Assembly: GCA_963705955.1 (NCBI GenBank)
Contig: CAVPLH010000006.1
Span: forward strand, 806,001-870,000
Reading direction: 5' to 3'
Length of the DNA stretch: 64,000 nucleotides
Source of the DNA: WHSW01 sp963705955
GTDB lineage: Bacteria > Actinomycetota > Thermoleophilia > Solirubrobacterales > 70-9
Shown: positions 33,438-42,601 of the stretch, one piece after another
How the letters are laid out: every line of letters starts with the position of its first letter
Numbering within the stretch: the stretch's first letter is position 1
Translations under genes and position numbers: made by a program
Notes under the pieces: generated by a model
Database searches by the model: none
Told to the model about the DNA's origin: nothing
The model's input: the letters and a program-made list of their open reading frames with translations, nothing else

Positions 33438-34724
33438 ATGGCATCGAAGCGCCAGATATTCGTCGGCGGTGTGCCGATCGGGGGCGGGGCCCCGGTCGCG
33501 GTGCAGACGATGACCAAGACCGAGACCGCGAATCTCGAGGCGACGATGGAGCAGATCGTCAAGGTCGCCGATGCGGGAGCCGACCTGGTCCGTGTCGCCG
33601 TGCCGCGCGACCGGGACGCGGTCGCGCTGAAGACGATCGTCGAGCGTTCGCCGATCCCGGTGATCGCCGACATCCACTTCAACTACACCCTGGCCCTGAA
33701 GGCGATCGACGCGGGCGCCCACTGCATCCGCCTCAACCCGGGCAACATCGGCGGTCGCGAGAAGGTCGCGGAGGTCGCCGTACGCGCGACCGAGGCCGGG
33801 GTGCCGATGCGGATCGGGGTCAACTCGGGCTCGCTGCCCAAGCACCTGCACGCGCTCGAGCGCGAGAACCCGGTCGAGGCGCTGGTCACCGCCGCCGCCG
33901 AGTTCGTCGAGATGATGGAGTCGCTCGACTTCGAGGACTTCAAGGTCTCGATCAAGTCGACCAACGTCCCGAACACGATCGCCGCGAACCGCCTTCTCTC
34001 CGAGCGGATCCCGTATCCGCTGCACCTCGGGATCACCGAGGCGGGGACGAAGTGGTCCGGGTCGCTGAAGTCGGCGGTCGGGCTCGGGACGCTGCTCGCC
34101 GACGGCGTCGGCGACACGATCCGGATCAGCCTCTCCACCTTCCACGCCGAGGAGGAGGTGAAGGTCGCCTGGGAGATCCTCAAGGCGCTGCACCTCCGCG
34201 AGCGGGGCCCGGTCCTGATCGCCTGCCCGACATGCGGCCGGCTGCAGTTCGATATGGACTCGGTCGTGGCCGAGATCGAGGCGCGGCTCGAGGCGTATGC
34301 CGAGCCGATCGAGGTCGCCGTCCTCGGCTGTGCGGTGAACGGGATCGGCGAGGCCTCACACGCCGACTTCGGGATCACCGGCGCCAAGAACGAGGGGCTG
34401 ATCTTCGCCCACGGCAAGCCGTTGCGGAAGGTCCCCCAGGACGATCTCGTCAATGCCCTGTTCGCCGAGATCGACAAGTCGCTCGACCGCGGCGCGGTCG
34501 ACGTCGACGACCTCGAGGCGGCGGAGGGCGCCGAGTGGCTTGCCAGGATCGAGGAGGAGAACGCCGACGAGCTGACGCCCGAGCGGATCGCCAAGCTCGA
34601 AGCCGAGAGGGCCCGCGCGGAGGGAAACGACGTGATCCGCGAGCCGTTCCTGAAGCCGGTGAAGCGTCCGGCGCTCGATGAGAGCGACTCGCCGACCGCG
34701 GGCCGCCGGTTCACCCGCGCCTGA
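33438..34724 (+). CDS. ispG: 4-Hydroxy-3-methylbut-2-en-1-yl diphosphate synthase
   Basis: This 428-residue 4Fe-4S enzyme of the MEP pathway converts MEcPP to HMBPP. Seen: VQTMTKTETAN, VRVAVPRDRDA, PVIADIHFNYTLAL, IRLNPGNIG, RIGVNSGSLPKH and the cluster ligands in ACPTCGR and VLGCAVNGIGE. It has a C-terminal extension of about 60 charged residues after the usual end. The ATG at 33438 is preferred to the GTG six bases earlier because a CACAAT -10-like hexamer abuts that GTG. Confidence 0.93.
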   Translation: MASKRQIFVGGVPIGGGAPVAVQTMTKTETANLEATMEQIVKVADAGADLVRVAVPRDRDAVALKTIVERSPIPVIADIHFNYTLALKAIDAGAHCIRLNPGNIGGREKVAEVAVRATEAGVPMRIGVNSGSLPKHLHALERENPVEALVTAAAEFVEMMESLDFEDFKVSIKSTNVPNTIAANRLLSERIPYPLHLGITEAGTKWSGSLKSAVGLGTLLADGVGDTIRISLSTFHAEEEVKVAWEILKALHLRERGPVLIACPTCGRLQFDMDSVVAEIEARLEAYAEPIEVAVLGCAVNGIGEASHADFGITGAKNEGLIFAHGKPLRKVPQDDLVNALFAEIDKSLDRGAVDVDDLEAAEGAEWLARIEEENADELTPERIAKLEAERARAEGNDVIREPFLKPVKRPALDESDSPTAGRRFTRA

Positions 34725-34778
34725 CCCCACCGCGTCCTGGCTGACCTCGGGAGGCCGGCGCTGAGAGGATCAGCGCCG

Positions 34779-36494
34779 GTGGAGCGCCTGAAGCGGACGG
34801 AGCTGGGCGGTCGCGAGCTGCTCGCGCTGGTCGCGGGCGCCTGCCTGCTCTCGGTGATCATGCACTGGCCGCTGATCCTGCATCTCGGCGAGACCGTGCC
34901 CAAGGACCTCGGCGACCCGCTGCCGCAGTCGTGGCAGGTGGCCTGGGGCGGGCACGCGCTCGCCCACCAGCCGCTCGACTTCTTCGAGTCGAATCAGTTC
35001 TGGCCCTTCCACGACACGCTCGCGTTCTCGGACGCGCTGCTCGGATACGCGCCGACCGGGCTGATCGGCTCCGGCCCGCACGCGGCGCTGGTCCGCTACG
35101 ACCTCCTGTTCCTGTTCGCGTACGCGCTCGCCTTCGCCGGCGCGTACCTGCTCGCCCGCGAGCTCGGGCTCGGCCCCGGCGGCGCCGTCGTCGCGGGGGC
35201 CGCGTTCGCGTTCGCGCCGTTTCGCCTCGAGCAGGACGGTCACCTGCATGTGATCTCGAGTGGCGGCATACCGCTCGCGCTTGCGCTCCTGGTCCGGGGT
35301 ATGCGCCTCCGCAGCCCCGTCGCGATGGGCGCCGGCTGGCTGGTCGCGACCTGGCAGCTGTCGCTCGGGTTCACGCTCGGACTGCCGCTCGCCTACCTGC
35401 TCGGCCTCGCCGTGATCATCGTGATCGTCGTCTGGTGGCGGCGTGGCCGCCCGGCGCCGCCGCGACGGGTGGTCGGCGCCGCGGCCGCGGGCGCGCTCGT
35501 CTTCGTCGTCACCGCGGCGCTGATCAGCCGCCCGTACCAGCGCGTCGCGGACGAGTTCCCCGCGGCGACGCGCGCTCCGGCGACGGTCGCCGCGTACTCG
35601 GGTCCGCCGCAGGAGTTCCTCGTCGCTCCGGACGAGAGCCTGGTCTGGGGAGACGCGACCGCGAGCCTGCGCGACGGACTCTCCAACGTTCCCGAGAAGA
35701 CGCTGTTTCCCGGCCTGCTGACCATCGTCCTCGCCATCGTCGGGCTCGGCTGGCGAGGCTGGCCGCGGGCGCTCCGCTACGGCCTCGGCGCGGCGGCGAT
35801 CGCGATCTCGGTACTGGCGCTCGGGTTCAGGGAGGAGGGCGGGCTGCTGTGGCCCTACCGCGTCCTCTACGACGTCCTCCCGGGCTGGGACGCCTTCCGG
35901 ACGCCCGGAAGGCTGGTCACCTTCTCGTCGCTCGCCCTGGCGCTGCTCGCGGCGGGAGGTGCGGAGCGAACAGCGGCCTGGGCAAGGGCCTCGGGCCGGG
36001 CTCGGATCGCCGCGGTGGCGATTCCGCTCCTCGCACTGGCGATCATCGTCGAGGGCCGGGGCTTGCCGTTCGATCCGACCGGCTCGGCAACGCAGCCCCA
36101 TGCCCCGGCGACGCCGCCGTCGACTGCGGCCGTGCCTGCGCCGCAGCTTCACCTCCCGGCCGAGCGCCCCAGCGACAACCGCCGCTACCTGCTCTGGTCC
36201 ACGGACGGCTTCCCCGATCTGATCAACGGCCGCTCGAGCACTCAGCCGCACTTCACCCAGCGTCTGGTCGACGATATGGCCCGGTTCCCGAGTGCCCCGA
36301 CGGTGGCCGAGCTTCGCCGGATCGGTGTGGCCAGCGTGATCGTCCACACCGACAGGGCCGCGGGAACTCCACAAGCCGCCGTTGCCTCGCGTCCGCTCGC
36401 CGGGCTCGGGATCCGGCGACGAACCGACGGGCCGCTGCTGATCTACGACGTGCGCTCGCCGAGCGCGAGGTCGCCCGTCAGCGCGGCGCCCTGA
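34779..36494 (+). CDS. Multi-pass membrane protein, GT-C/YfhO-like
   Basis: This 571-residue protein has about ten hydrophobic segments. The first extracytoplasmic loop contains DLGDPLPQSWQVAWGGHAL and ESNQFWPFHDTLAFSDALLGYAPTG, the acidic and aromatic pattern seen in GT-C glycosyltransferases and YfhO-like proteins. A soluble C-terminal part follows from about residue 430. The substrate is unknown. Together with the next four genes it suggests an envelope polysaccharide or glycolipid locus. The GTG start is weakly supported. Its 3' end overlaps the reverse gene by 52 bases. Confidence 0.65.
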   Translation: MERLKRTELGGRELLALVAGACLLSVIMHWPLILHLGETVPKDLGDPLPQSWQVAWGGHALAHQPLDFFESNQFWPFHDTLAFSDALLGYAPTGLIGSGPHAALVRYDLLFLFAYALAFAGAYLLARELGLGPGGAVVAGAAFAFAPFRLEQDGHLHVISSGGIPLALALLVRGMRLRSPVAMGAGWLVATWQLSLGFTLGLPLAYLLGLAVIIVIVVWWRRGRPAPPRRVVGAAAAGALVFVVTAALISRPYQRVADEFPAATRAPATVAAYSGPPQEFLVAPDESLVWGDATASLRDGLSNVPEKTLFPGLLTIVLAIVGLGWRGWPRALRYGLGAAAIAISVLALGFREEGGLLWPYRVLYDVLPGWDAFRTPGRLVTFSSLALALLAAGGAERTAAWARASGRARIAAVAIPLLALAIIVEGRGLPFDPTGSATQPHAPATPPSTAAVPAPQLHLPAERPSDNRRYLLWSTDGFPDLINGRSSTQPHFTQRLVDDMARFPSAPTVAELRRIGVASVIVHTDRAAGTPQAAVASRPLAGLGIRRRTDGPLLIYDVRSPSARSPVSAAP

Positions 36495-38185
36495 GGCTGC
36501 GGCCGGGCGGGGCGGCGAGTCCGCAGCGCCGCGAGTGCGACGAGCGCCGCCGCAGCGCCGATCCCGACGATCACGAACGACTTCACGCTGCCGTCGAGGG
36601 GCGTGACCGGATCGCTGCTGATCGTCGGGCCGACCGCCGAGACCGCGACCCAGGCGAGCAGCGCGGCGATCGCCGCCCGCAGGTCGCGTCTGCCGACGGT
36701 CCCCGACCGGGGCGTCGCCTGCACCGCGAAGGCGACCGCGGCGGCGACCCCGAGCAGCACCGGGGCAGCGGCGATCCAATTCGAGTGCACGCCGAGCACC
36801 GTGAGCACCGTGTGCTCGAGCATGCCCCCGCCGAGGTCGGAGGCCCACAAGCCGGTGCCCTGCTCGCCGATCAGCGGGTAGGTGAGGCTCGCGGTCAGCA
36901 TCCAGACCACCGATGGGACGGCGAGCGCGAGCGTCGTCGCCGGCAGGCGCCTGTAGGCGAAGGCGAGGCCGAGCGCCAGGAAGGGCAGGGCGGGTATCAA
37001 GAAGCGCGGCCCCGGCGTTCCGCCGCCGTAGGGCTGCCAGTAACCCGAGTTGTAGAGGAAGTACGCGATCCCGACGCCGAGGATCGTCCAGGCCTCGGCA
37101 CGGTGTCCGCGACGCAGCATCAGCACGACCCCGATCACGGCCATGACCACGACCGGCGTCAGGACCAGCAGGCCACGACCGCCGAGCAGCAAATCGCGCG
37201 CGGCGTCGAGACGGGGGAGGGTGATGCCGAAGAAGCCGTCGCTGTTGAGCCCGATCGAGGCGTGGCCGGAGGTGCCGATCACGGACACCGCGTGGCTGTA
37301 GGCGAGCTTCAGCGGCGAGCCCAGCGTCCAGGTGTTGAAGGCGAGGGCGGGCAGGGCCCCGATCAGCGCTCCGCCGCCATAGAGAAGCGCGCGCCGCGCC
37401 CGGCCGTGACGCGCGATCGCGTAGAAGAACAGCACCAACCCGACGAGGCCGACCTGGAACTCGAAGCTGACCGCGAGGCCGGCGAGCAGGCCGGCGAGCG
37501 CGACGAGCAGCGCTCGTGGCGGTCCGGCTCGCTCCCGAATCAGGACGACGAAGGCGGCGAACCCGATCATCGTCGAGATCGCGTGCGAGAAGAACTCGGC
37601 GGCGAAGACCGTCAGGATGGTCCCGAGGCCGAGCGTCACCGCGGCGGCCGTCCCGTAGCCCGGCTCGAGGCTGTCGGCGACGCGGCGGACGAGCAGCAGC
37701 AAGAGCACCGAGGGCACGACGGCCGCGAACAGCGTCAGGACCCAGACGACGGGAGTCGCATCCTCGATCCTCGACTCGACACGAAGCGCACGGGCGGGGT
37801 CGTAACCGTAGGACGCGTACGGGGCCTCGTCGTTGGGGACCCAGCGCGGCTCGTCGGCACGGGCGGCATTGTCGGCGGCGTCGGCGGCGAGCTCGCGGCC
37901 GCCGGTGCCGTCGATCAGCATGTAGAGCGGGGTGGAGATCGCCGCCATCCCGGGCGACTTGACCGAGTAGTAGTGGCCGTCTATCCAGGCAACGTCACCG
38001 GTCTCCCAATGCCAGCGGTCGATCGTCGGCTCCCCGGACGCGAGCGCGCGGACCTCCGCGAAATGGGCTATCTGGGCCCATCCCATCGTGTGGATCACCG
38101 CTCCCCAAGCGATTCCGATCGCGACGATCGCGAGCGTCGCGCTGCGAGCTCGCGCCCAGGCGCCCAACCGGCGCTGAACGCTCAC
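36443..38185 (-). CDS. Multi-pass membrane protein, probable GT-C glycosyltransferase
   Basis: This 580-residue protein has an N-terminal helix, then a long extracytoplasmic loop with TIDRWHWETGDVAWIDGHYYSVKSPGMA, which resembles the first loop of PMT/ArnT-type enzymes (IDGxYYSxxxP is typical). About eleven more helices follow. GYWQPYGGGTPGPRFLIPALP is a second conserved-looking loop. It probably uses a polyprenyl-phosphate sugar donor, which the GT2 and GtrA proteins nearby could supply. It is translationally coupled to the upstream methyltransferase by an ATGA overlap. Confidence 0.65.
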   Translation of the reverse strand: MSVQRRLGAWARARSATLAIVAIGIAWGAVIHTMGWAQIAHFAEVRALASGEPTIDRWHWETGDVAWIDGHYYSVKSPGMAAISTPLYMLIDGTGGRELAADAADNAARADEPRWVPNDEAPYASYGYDPARALRVESRIEDATPVVWVLTLFAAVVPSVLLLLLVRRVADSLEPGYGTAAAVTLGLGTILTVFAAEFFSHAISTMIGFAAFVVLIRERAGPPRALLVALAGLLAGLAVSFEFQVGLVGLVLFFYAIARHGRARRALLYGGGALIGALPALAFNTWTLGSPLKLAYSHAVSVIGTSGHASIGLNSDGFFGITLPRLDAARDLLLGGRGLLVLTPVVVMAVIGVVLMLRRGHRAEAWTILGVGIAYFLYNSGYWQPYGGGTPGPRFLIPALPFLALGLAFAYRRLPATTLALAVPSVVWMLTASLTYPLIGEQGTGLWASDLGGGMLEHTVLTVLGVHSNWIAAAPVLLGVAAAVAFAVQATPRSGTVGRRDLRAAIAALLAWVAVSAVGPTISSDPVTPLDGSVKSFVIVGIGAAAALVALAALRTRRPARPQPQGAALTGDLALGERTS

Positions 38186-38784
38186 GCCGGGGACCTGCAG
38201 AGGGCCATCGTCCAGGGAAGCGGGCTCCGGACCTCGACCACCTCGACCCTCGGGTCGAGGAAGCGGACGAAGCGATCCCGCGACCAGTGACCGACGTGCC
38301 CGGGGGTGTTGCCGAGCTCACCGAGGTACCGCAGCCGGGCGATGTTGAGGGCCCGCCAGAGCGGCTCGCGGGGGACGCTGACCAGGAGCCAGGGGCGGGC
38401 GAGCTCGACGAGCCGCTCGAGCCCGGCCTCGGGATCGTCGAGGTGCTCGAGTACCTCGCAGCAGAGGACGAGCTCGGCGCGATCGCGCTCGGCGACGAGC
38501 CCGGCGATCGGCGCGGGGCGGTAGTCGACCGCCAGACCGGCCGCGCCGGCGCGCCGGCGCGCCTCCTCGATAACCTCGGCCGACGCGTCGGTGCCGCGCA
38601 TCCGCAGGCCCTCGCGGGCGAGCATCAGCGAGAGCTCCCCCTCACCGCAGCCGACCTCGTGCGCCTCGCGCGCCCCCGTTCGGGCGGCGAGCTCGCGCAC
38701 CTCGGCCATGAAGCCGCCCACCAGGCGGCGCTCGACCGGGTTGCGAGTCGCGTACTTGTCGTAAACGTTGCCGCCCGCCGCCAT
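38182..38784 (-). CDS. Class I SAM-dependent methyltransferase
   Basis: This 200-residue protein has the SAM-binding motif I EVGCGEGELSLMLA, the acidic motif II GTDASAEVIEEAR and a UbiE-like LVLCCEVLEHLDDPEAGL. An ending with FVRFLDPRVEVVEVRSPLPW resembles methyltransferases in glycan or lipid clusters. The substrate is unknown. It is the first gene of the reverse pair and diverges from gtrA-like. Confidence 0.8.
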   Translation of the reverse strand: MAAGGNVYDKYATRNPVERRLVGGFMAEVRELAARTGAREAHEVGCGEGELSLMLAREGLRMRGTDASAEVIEEARRRAGAAGLAVDYRPAPIAGLVAERDRAELVLCCEVLEHLDDPEAGLERLVELARPWLLVSVPREPLWRALNIARLRYLGELGNTPGHVGHWSRDRFVRFLDPRVEVVEVRSPLPWTMALCRSPA

Positions 38785-38826
38785 GCGGCCGCGAATGATC
38801 CCACGCGCGGGGGCCGGGCAGGGTCA

Positions 38827-38832
38827 TACACT
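38827..38832 (+). promoter_or_regulatory. Putative -10 element (TACACT) of the gtrA-like gene
   Basis: TACACT lies 6 bases before the GTG at 38839, consistent with a leaderless start. Confidence 0.4.
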
Positions 38833-38838
38833 CGAGGC

Positions 38839-39249
38839 GTGGCCGCGTTCGGCGACCTTCCCCGCTACGCGCTCGCCTCTGCGTTCAGCTTCATCCTCAT
38901 CATCGCGGCCACGGCCGGGCTCCACGAGCTCGTCGGGGTCTCGGAGACGCTGGCGCCGGCGATCGCGCTGGTGCTCGCCTTCATCGTCAATTTCTTCTTG
39001 CTCCGCCATTTCGTGTTCCCGAACCAGTCGGCGCGAATCGGGCGTCAGATGGCCGAGACGGCTGTCGCATCGATCGCCTTCAGAGCGCTCGAGTACGCGA
39101 TCTTCCTGCTCCTGCACCTCGCGCTCGGGATCGACTACCTGATCGCCACCGGCGCCTCGGTCTGCATCTCGGCGCTCGGCAAGTACTTCGTCTACAGGGA
39201 GATCGTCTTCAATCGTGCCCGTTCGTCGTCCTCCGCGCGCTCGATGTGA
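38839..39249 (+). CDS. GtrA-like membrane protein
   Basis: This 136-residue protein has four hydrophobic helices with the GtrA pattern: PRYALASAFSFILIIA, ALVLAFIVNFFLLRHFVF and ALGKYFVYREIVF. GtrA proteins are thought to help move or handle polyprenyl-phosphate-linked sugars. It converges with the GT2 gene, overlapping by 58 bases, and the two probably work together. Confidence 0.82.
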   Translation: MAAFGDLPRYALASAFSFILIIAATAGLHELVGVSETLAPAIALVLAFIVNFFLLRHFVFPNQSARIGRQMAETAVASIAFRALEYAIFLLLHLALGIDYLIATGASVCISALGKYFVYREIVFNRARSSSSARSM

Positions 39250-40205
39250 GAGGGCGGGACGCCGATCTCGAGCTCGATCCTGCGCACCCTCTCGAAGACC
39301 CGCTGGGCGATCACCCGCTGGCCGGCGAGCGCGTCGCCGATGATCCCGAGCGCGAACATCTGCACCGCGACGACCGCCAGCACGGCCCCCAGGATCAGCG
39401 ACTGGACGTGCCCGGAGGAGTCGCCGTTGAGGATGAAATCGATCACGAACGGGCTCCAGGCCGCGGCGGCGCCGAGCGCGAACACGAGGGCGGCGACGGC
39501 GAACACCCGCAGCGGCTCGTAGAGCACGTACGCCCGGAAGATCGCGAGCGCGTTGCGGCGCACGTAGGCACCGGTGGACCCGGAGAGGCGCGACTCGCGC
39601 AGCTGCGGATTGGTCGCCACCGGGACGTGCTCGACCGCGACCAGCATCTTGCCCGCCTGGATCAGGCTCTCCAGCGTGTAGGTGAAGTTCGAGACGACGA
39701 GCAGCTGCAGGGCCGCCTCGCGGTTGTAGGCGCGAAAGCCCGACGTCGTGTCGGGAATCGCGGTCCCGGACGCGCGGCGCACGACCCAGCTCCCGAGCCG
39801 CTGCAGCAGCTTCTTCGCCGGCGAGAAGTGCTCGAGCTGCTCGACTCGGCGGTCGCCGACGACCATGTCGGCGCGCCCGGCGAGAATCGGCGCGACGAGC
39901 GTCGGGATGTCGGCGGCGCGGTACTGGTCGTCGGCGTCGGTGTTGACGATCACGTCGGCGCCCAGCTTCAGGGCCGCGTCGAGGCCTGCCTGGAACGCCG
40001 CGGCGAGCCCCTTGTTGTTGGTCAGCCGGACGATGTGGTCGACCCCGGCGACCCGGGCGACCGCGCCGGTGGCGTCGGCGGAGCCGTCGTCGATCACCAG
40101 CCACTCGACCGCGTCGAAGCCCTCGACATCGCGCGGGAGCGCCGCGAGCGCGCGGGGCAGCGTCCGCTCCTCGTTCAGGCACGGGATCTGGATGATCAGC
40201 TTCAC
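39192..40205 (-). CDS. Glycosyltransferase family 2 (polyprenyl-phosphate sugar synthase-like)
   Basis: This 337-residue protein has a GT-A domain with IIQIPCLNEERTLPRAL, EWLVIDDGSADATG, VIVNTDADDQYRAADIP (the DXD-like site) and DTTSGFRAYNREA. Two C-terminal transmembrane helices (about 240-310) resemble ArnC/GtrB-type enzymes that load a sugar onto undecaprenyl phosphate. The GTG at 40205 is just upstream of the GT2 core. It is divergent from proS. Confidence 0.88.
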   Translation of the reverse strand: MKLIIQIPCLNEERTLPRALAALPRDVEGFDAVEWLVIDDGSADATGAVARVAGVDHIVRLTNNKGLAAAFQAGLDAALKLGADVIVNTDADDQYRAADIPTLVAPILAGRADMVVGDRRVEQLEHFSPAKKLLQRLGSWVVRRASGTAIPDTTSGFRAYNREAALQLLVVSNFTYTLESLIQAGKMLVAVEHVPVATNPQLRESRLSGSTGAYVRRNALAIFRAYVLYEPLRVFAVAALVFALGAAAAWSPFVIDFILNGDSSGHVQSLILGAVLAVVAVQMFALGIIGDALAGQRVIAQRVFERVRRIELEIGVPPSHIERAEDDERARLKTISL

Positions 40206-40232
40206 GCCAGTCACCGATGGTAGGACGCGAGA

Positions 40233-40238
40233 TAGTCT
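40233..40238 (+). promoter_or_regulatory. Putative -10 element (TAGTCT) of proS
   Basis: TAGTCT lies 9 bases before the GTG start of proS, without a ribosome binding site. Confidence 0.4.
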
Positions 40239-40247
40239 CGCCGCACC

Positions 40248-41933
40248 GTGGCCCGGCTCTCGACCTATTTCCTGCCTACGCTGCGCGACTCGCCCGCGGG
40301 CGCTGAGGCGCTCTCGCACCGGTTGATGGTCCGCGCCGGGCTCGTGCGCCAGCTCGGCGCCGGGCTCTGGACCTGGCTTCCGGCCGGGTTTCGCGTCGTC
40401 CGCACCGTGCAGGCGATCATCCGCGAGGAGATCGACGCGATCGGCGGTCAGGAGATGCTGATGCCGGTCCTGCAGCCGGCGGAGATCTGGCGCCAGACCG
40501 GACGCTACGAGATCGACGAGCTGTTCAAGCTCCGCGACCGCAAGGACTCCGAGCACGTGCTCGCGATGACCCACGAGGAGGCGGTCACCTGGCACGTCGC
40601 CCGCGAGATCCGCTCCTACCGGGAGCTGCCGAAGATCCTCTACCACGTCCAGGTCAAGGAGCGGGACGAGGCGCGCCCGCGCGCCGGTGTGCTGCGGACC
40701 CGCGAGTTCACGATGAAGGACTCCTACTCGTTCGACCGCGACCTCGACGGGCTCGAGGAGAGCTACCAGCTCCACCGGCGCGCCTACGCGCGGATCTTCG
40801 ACCGCACCGGGATCCGCTGGTACGAGGTCGAGGGCGACGTCGGGATGATGGGGGGAAGCGGCGCTCACGAGTACATGGCGCCATGCGCCGGGGGGGAGGA
40901 CGAGGTCGCGCTCGCGCCGGGCTATGCCGCCAACGTCGAGATCGCCTCCGCCGAGCCGCAGCCGGTCGAGCTGCCGCCGGCGCTCGACGAGCCCCGCGAG
41001 GTCCCGACGCCCGGGCTGACGACCGTCGACGAGGTCGCCGGCGCACTCGGGGTGACGCCGGCGGCGGCGCTGAAGGCGATGCCGGTGATCGTCGAGGGCA
41101 GGGGCATGGTGCTGGCGCTCGTCCGCGGCGACCACAGGCTGAACGAGATCAAGCTGCGCAACGCCCTCGGCGCCCCCGTGCGGCAGGCGGTGCCGGCGGA
41201 GATCGAGGCCGAGCTCGGGCCGCCCGGCTTCATCGGCCCGGTCGGAGCCGGGGTGGCGGTGGTCAAGGATGCGGCGATCACCGGCAGCGGCTTCTTTGCC
41301 GGTGCGAACCGCCCCGACGCCCACCTGATCGGGGTCGAGCCGGGACGCGACTTCGACTTCGAGGAGGTCGACATCCGCCGGGTCGAGGCCGGCGACCTGT
41401 CGCCGAACGGCGACCCGATCGAGATCGAGACGGCGATCGAGGCCGGCAACATCTTCAAGCTCGGCACCCGCTACTCGGAGCCGCTCGGGGCGACCTACCT
41501 CGACGCAGAGGGCCGCGAACGGCCGATCGTGATGGGCAGCTACGGGATCGGGCCGGCGCGGATCATCGGCGCCGCGGTCGAGCAGGGCGCCGACGAGAAG
41601 GGGATCGTCTGGCCGAGGCAGCTGGCGCCCTGGTCGGTTCACCTGGTCAGCCTCGGGAAGGCGGGCGAGGAGACGATCGCCGCCGCCGACCGCCTCTACG
41701 AGGAGCTCGAGCAGGCCGGCCTGGCGACGGTCTACGACGATCGCGAGGCGGGCGCCGGCGAGAAGCTGACCGACGCCGAGCTGCTCGGCTGCCCGCTGCG
41801 GATCGTGGTCGGCAAGCGGGCGCTCGCCGAAGGCGAGGTCGAGGCGCAGGTGCGGCGGGGCGGCGAGGATCAGCGGCTGGCGATCGAGGACGCCGCGCGG
41901 CGCGCGGTCGAGATCGTCGGGGCGCTCGGCTGA
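40248..41933 (+). CDS. proS: Prolyl-tRNA synthetase (bacterial type)
   Basis: This 561-residue class II synthetase has motif 1 region RLMVRAGLVRQLGAGLWTWLPAG, motif 2 in RPRAGVLRTREFTMKDSYSF and motif 3 GSYGIGPARIIGA. A YbaK-like editing insertion (about residues 235-385, with VEGRGMVLALVRGDHRLNEIKLRN) and an anticodon-binding domain (WSVHLVSLGK...LYEELEQAGL) are present. This is the long bacterial form with Ala-tRNAPro editing. Confidence 0.95.
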   Translation: MARLSTYFLPTLRDSPAGAEALSHRLMVRAGLVRQLGAGLWTWLPAGFRVVRTVQAIIREEIDAIGGQEMLMPVLQPAEIWRQTGRYEIDELFKLRDRKDSEHVLAMTHEEAVTWHVAREIRSYRELPKILYHVQVKERDEARPRAGVLRTREFTMKDSYSFDRDLDGLEESYQLHRRAYARIFDRTGIRWYEVEGDVGMMGGSGAHEYMAPCAGGEDEVALAPGYAANVEIASAEPQPVELPPALDEPREVPTPGLTTVDEVAGALGVTPAAALKAMPVIVEGRGMVLALVRGDHRLNEIKLRNALGAPVRQAVPAEIEAELGPPGFIGPVGAGVAVVKDAAITGSGFFAGANRPDAHLIGVEPGRDFDFEEVDIRRVEAGDLSPNGDPIEIETAIEAGNIFKLGTRYSEPLGATYLDAEGRERPIVMGSYGIGPARIIGAAVEQGADEKGIVWPRQLAPWSVHLVSLGKAGEETIAAADRLYEELEQAGLATVYDDREAGAGEKLTDAELLGCPLRIVVGKRALAEGEVEAQVRRGGEDQRLAIEDAARRAVEIVGALG

Positions 41934-41944
41934 GGGCCTCCGGC

Positions 41945-42559
41945 GTGCCCACCAAGCGGCGCCTGTTCGGCATCGACCGCTCCGGGCCGGCTCCGAGCCA
42001 GACGCGCCGTGGCGCGCCGCTACGCCCGTTGACGATCCCGAACCTGGTCGGCTACGTCCGCCTCGCGCTGCTCCCGGTCTTCCTCGTGCTCGCATTCGAC
42101 TCGGGGGACGGCCGCGCGACCGCGCCGACCCTGATCTACCTGGCGATCGTCGGCGGCGACTACGTCGACGGCTTCCTCGCCCGCGCCACGGGCCAGTACT
42201 CGCGCATGGGCGCGTTGCTCGACCCGGTCGTCGACCGGCTCGCGGTGCTCTCCGGCGCCGTGGTCTGCTGGCATTTCGAGCTGCTGCCGCGCTGGGCGCT
42301 GGCGATCCTCGCCGTGCGCGAGCTGGTCACCCTGGCGCTGGCGCAGGTCGCGCTGCGGCGAGGGCTCGACATCGAGGTCAACTGGATCGGGCGGATCGCG
42401 GTCTTTCTGGTCTTCGGCGGGATCTTCTGGAGCATGGTCGTGGACTGGTGGATCATCGAGGCCGGTTTCGTCGTCGGGGTAGCCTTCGCGCTCGTCGCGA
42501 CGCTCGTCTACGTGCGAGCCGCCCTCGGGCGCGATCCACGCACCCCGGCGCAAGCCTGA
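41945..42559 (+). CDS. CDP-alcohol phosphatidyltransferase family protein
   Basis: This 204-residue membrane protein has the complete family motif DGxxARx8Gx3Dx3D (in GDYVDGFLARATGQY...GALLDPVVDRL). It condenses CDP-diacylglycerol with an alcohol, probably glycerol 3-phosphate (PgsA-like) or inositol phosphate. About 30 residues of cytoplasmic N-terminus precede the first helix. A position upstream of a GarA-like and a MerR gene recalls the mycobacterial pgsA2-garA-Rv1828 neighbourhood. Confidence 0.85.
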   Translation: MPTKRRLFGIDRSGPAPSQTRRGAPLRPLTIPNLVGYVRLALLPVFLVLAFDSGDGRATAPTLIYLAIVGGDYVDGFLARATGQYSRMGALLDPVVDRLAVLSGAVVCWHFELLPRWALAILAVRELVTLALAQVALRRGLDIEVNWIGRIAVFLVFGGIFWSMVVDWWIIEAGFVVGVAFALVATLVYVRAALGRDPRTPAQA

Positions 42560-42562
42560 TCG

Positions 42563-42590
42563 CAAACGCTCAAGCTCTACTTGATGTTTG
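42563..42590. repeat. Inverted repeat between the CDP-alcohol transferase and the rsiG-like gene
   Basis: CAAAC...TCAAG-CTCTA-CTTGA...GTTTG forms a 10-base-pair interrupted stem three bases after the stop codon and 11 bases before a TATAAT. No T-run follows, so an operator for the downstream promoter is as likely as a terminator. Confidence 0.45.
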
Positions 42591-42601
42591 AGTCGTGGCC
42601 G

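Noticed and set aside
34931..38290. 1119-codon forward open frame over the GT-C genes
   Set aside because: Shadow of the 34779 gene in another frame and antisense to the 36443 gene; low-complexity Arg/Asp-rich translation.
39192..42095. Very long GT2 protein with a 630-residue N-terminal extension
   Set aside because: The extension is antisense to proS and is not protein-like. The GT2 core starts at the GTG at 40205.
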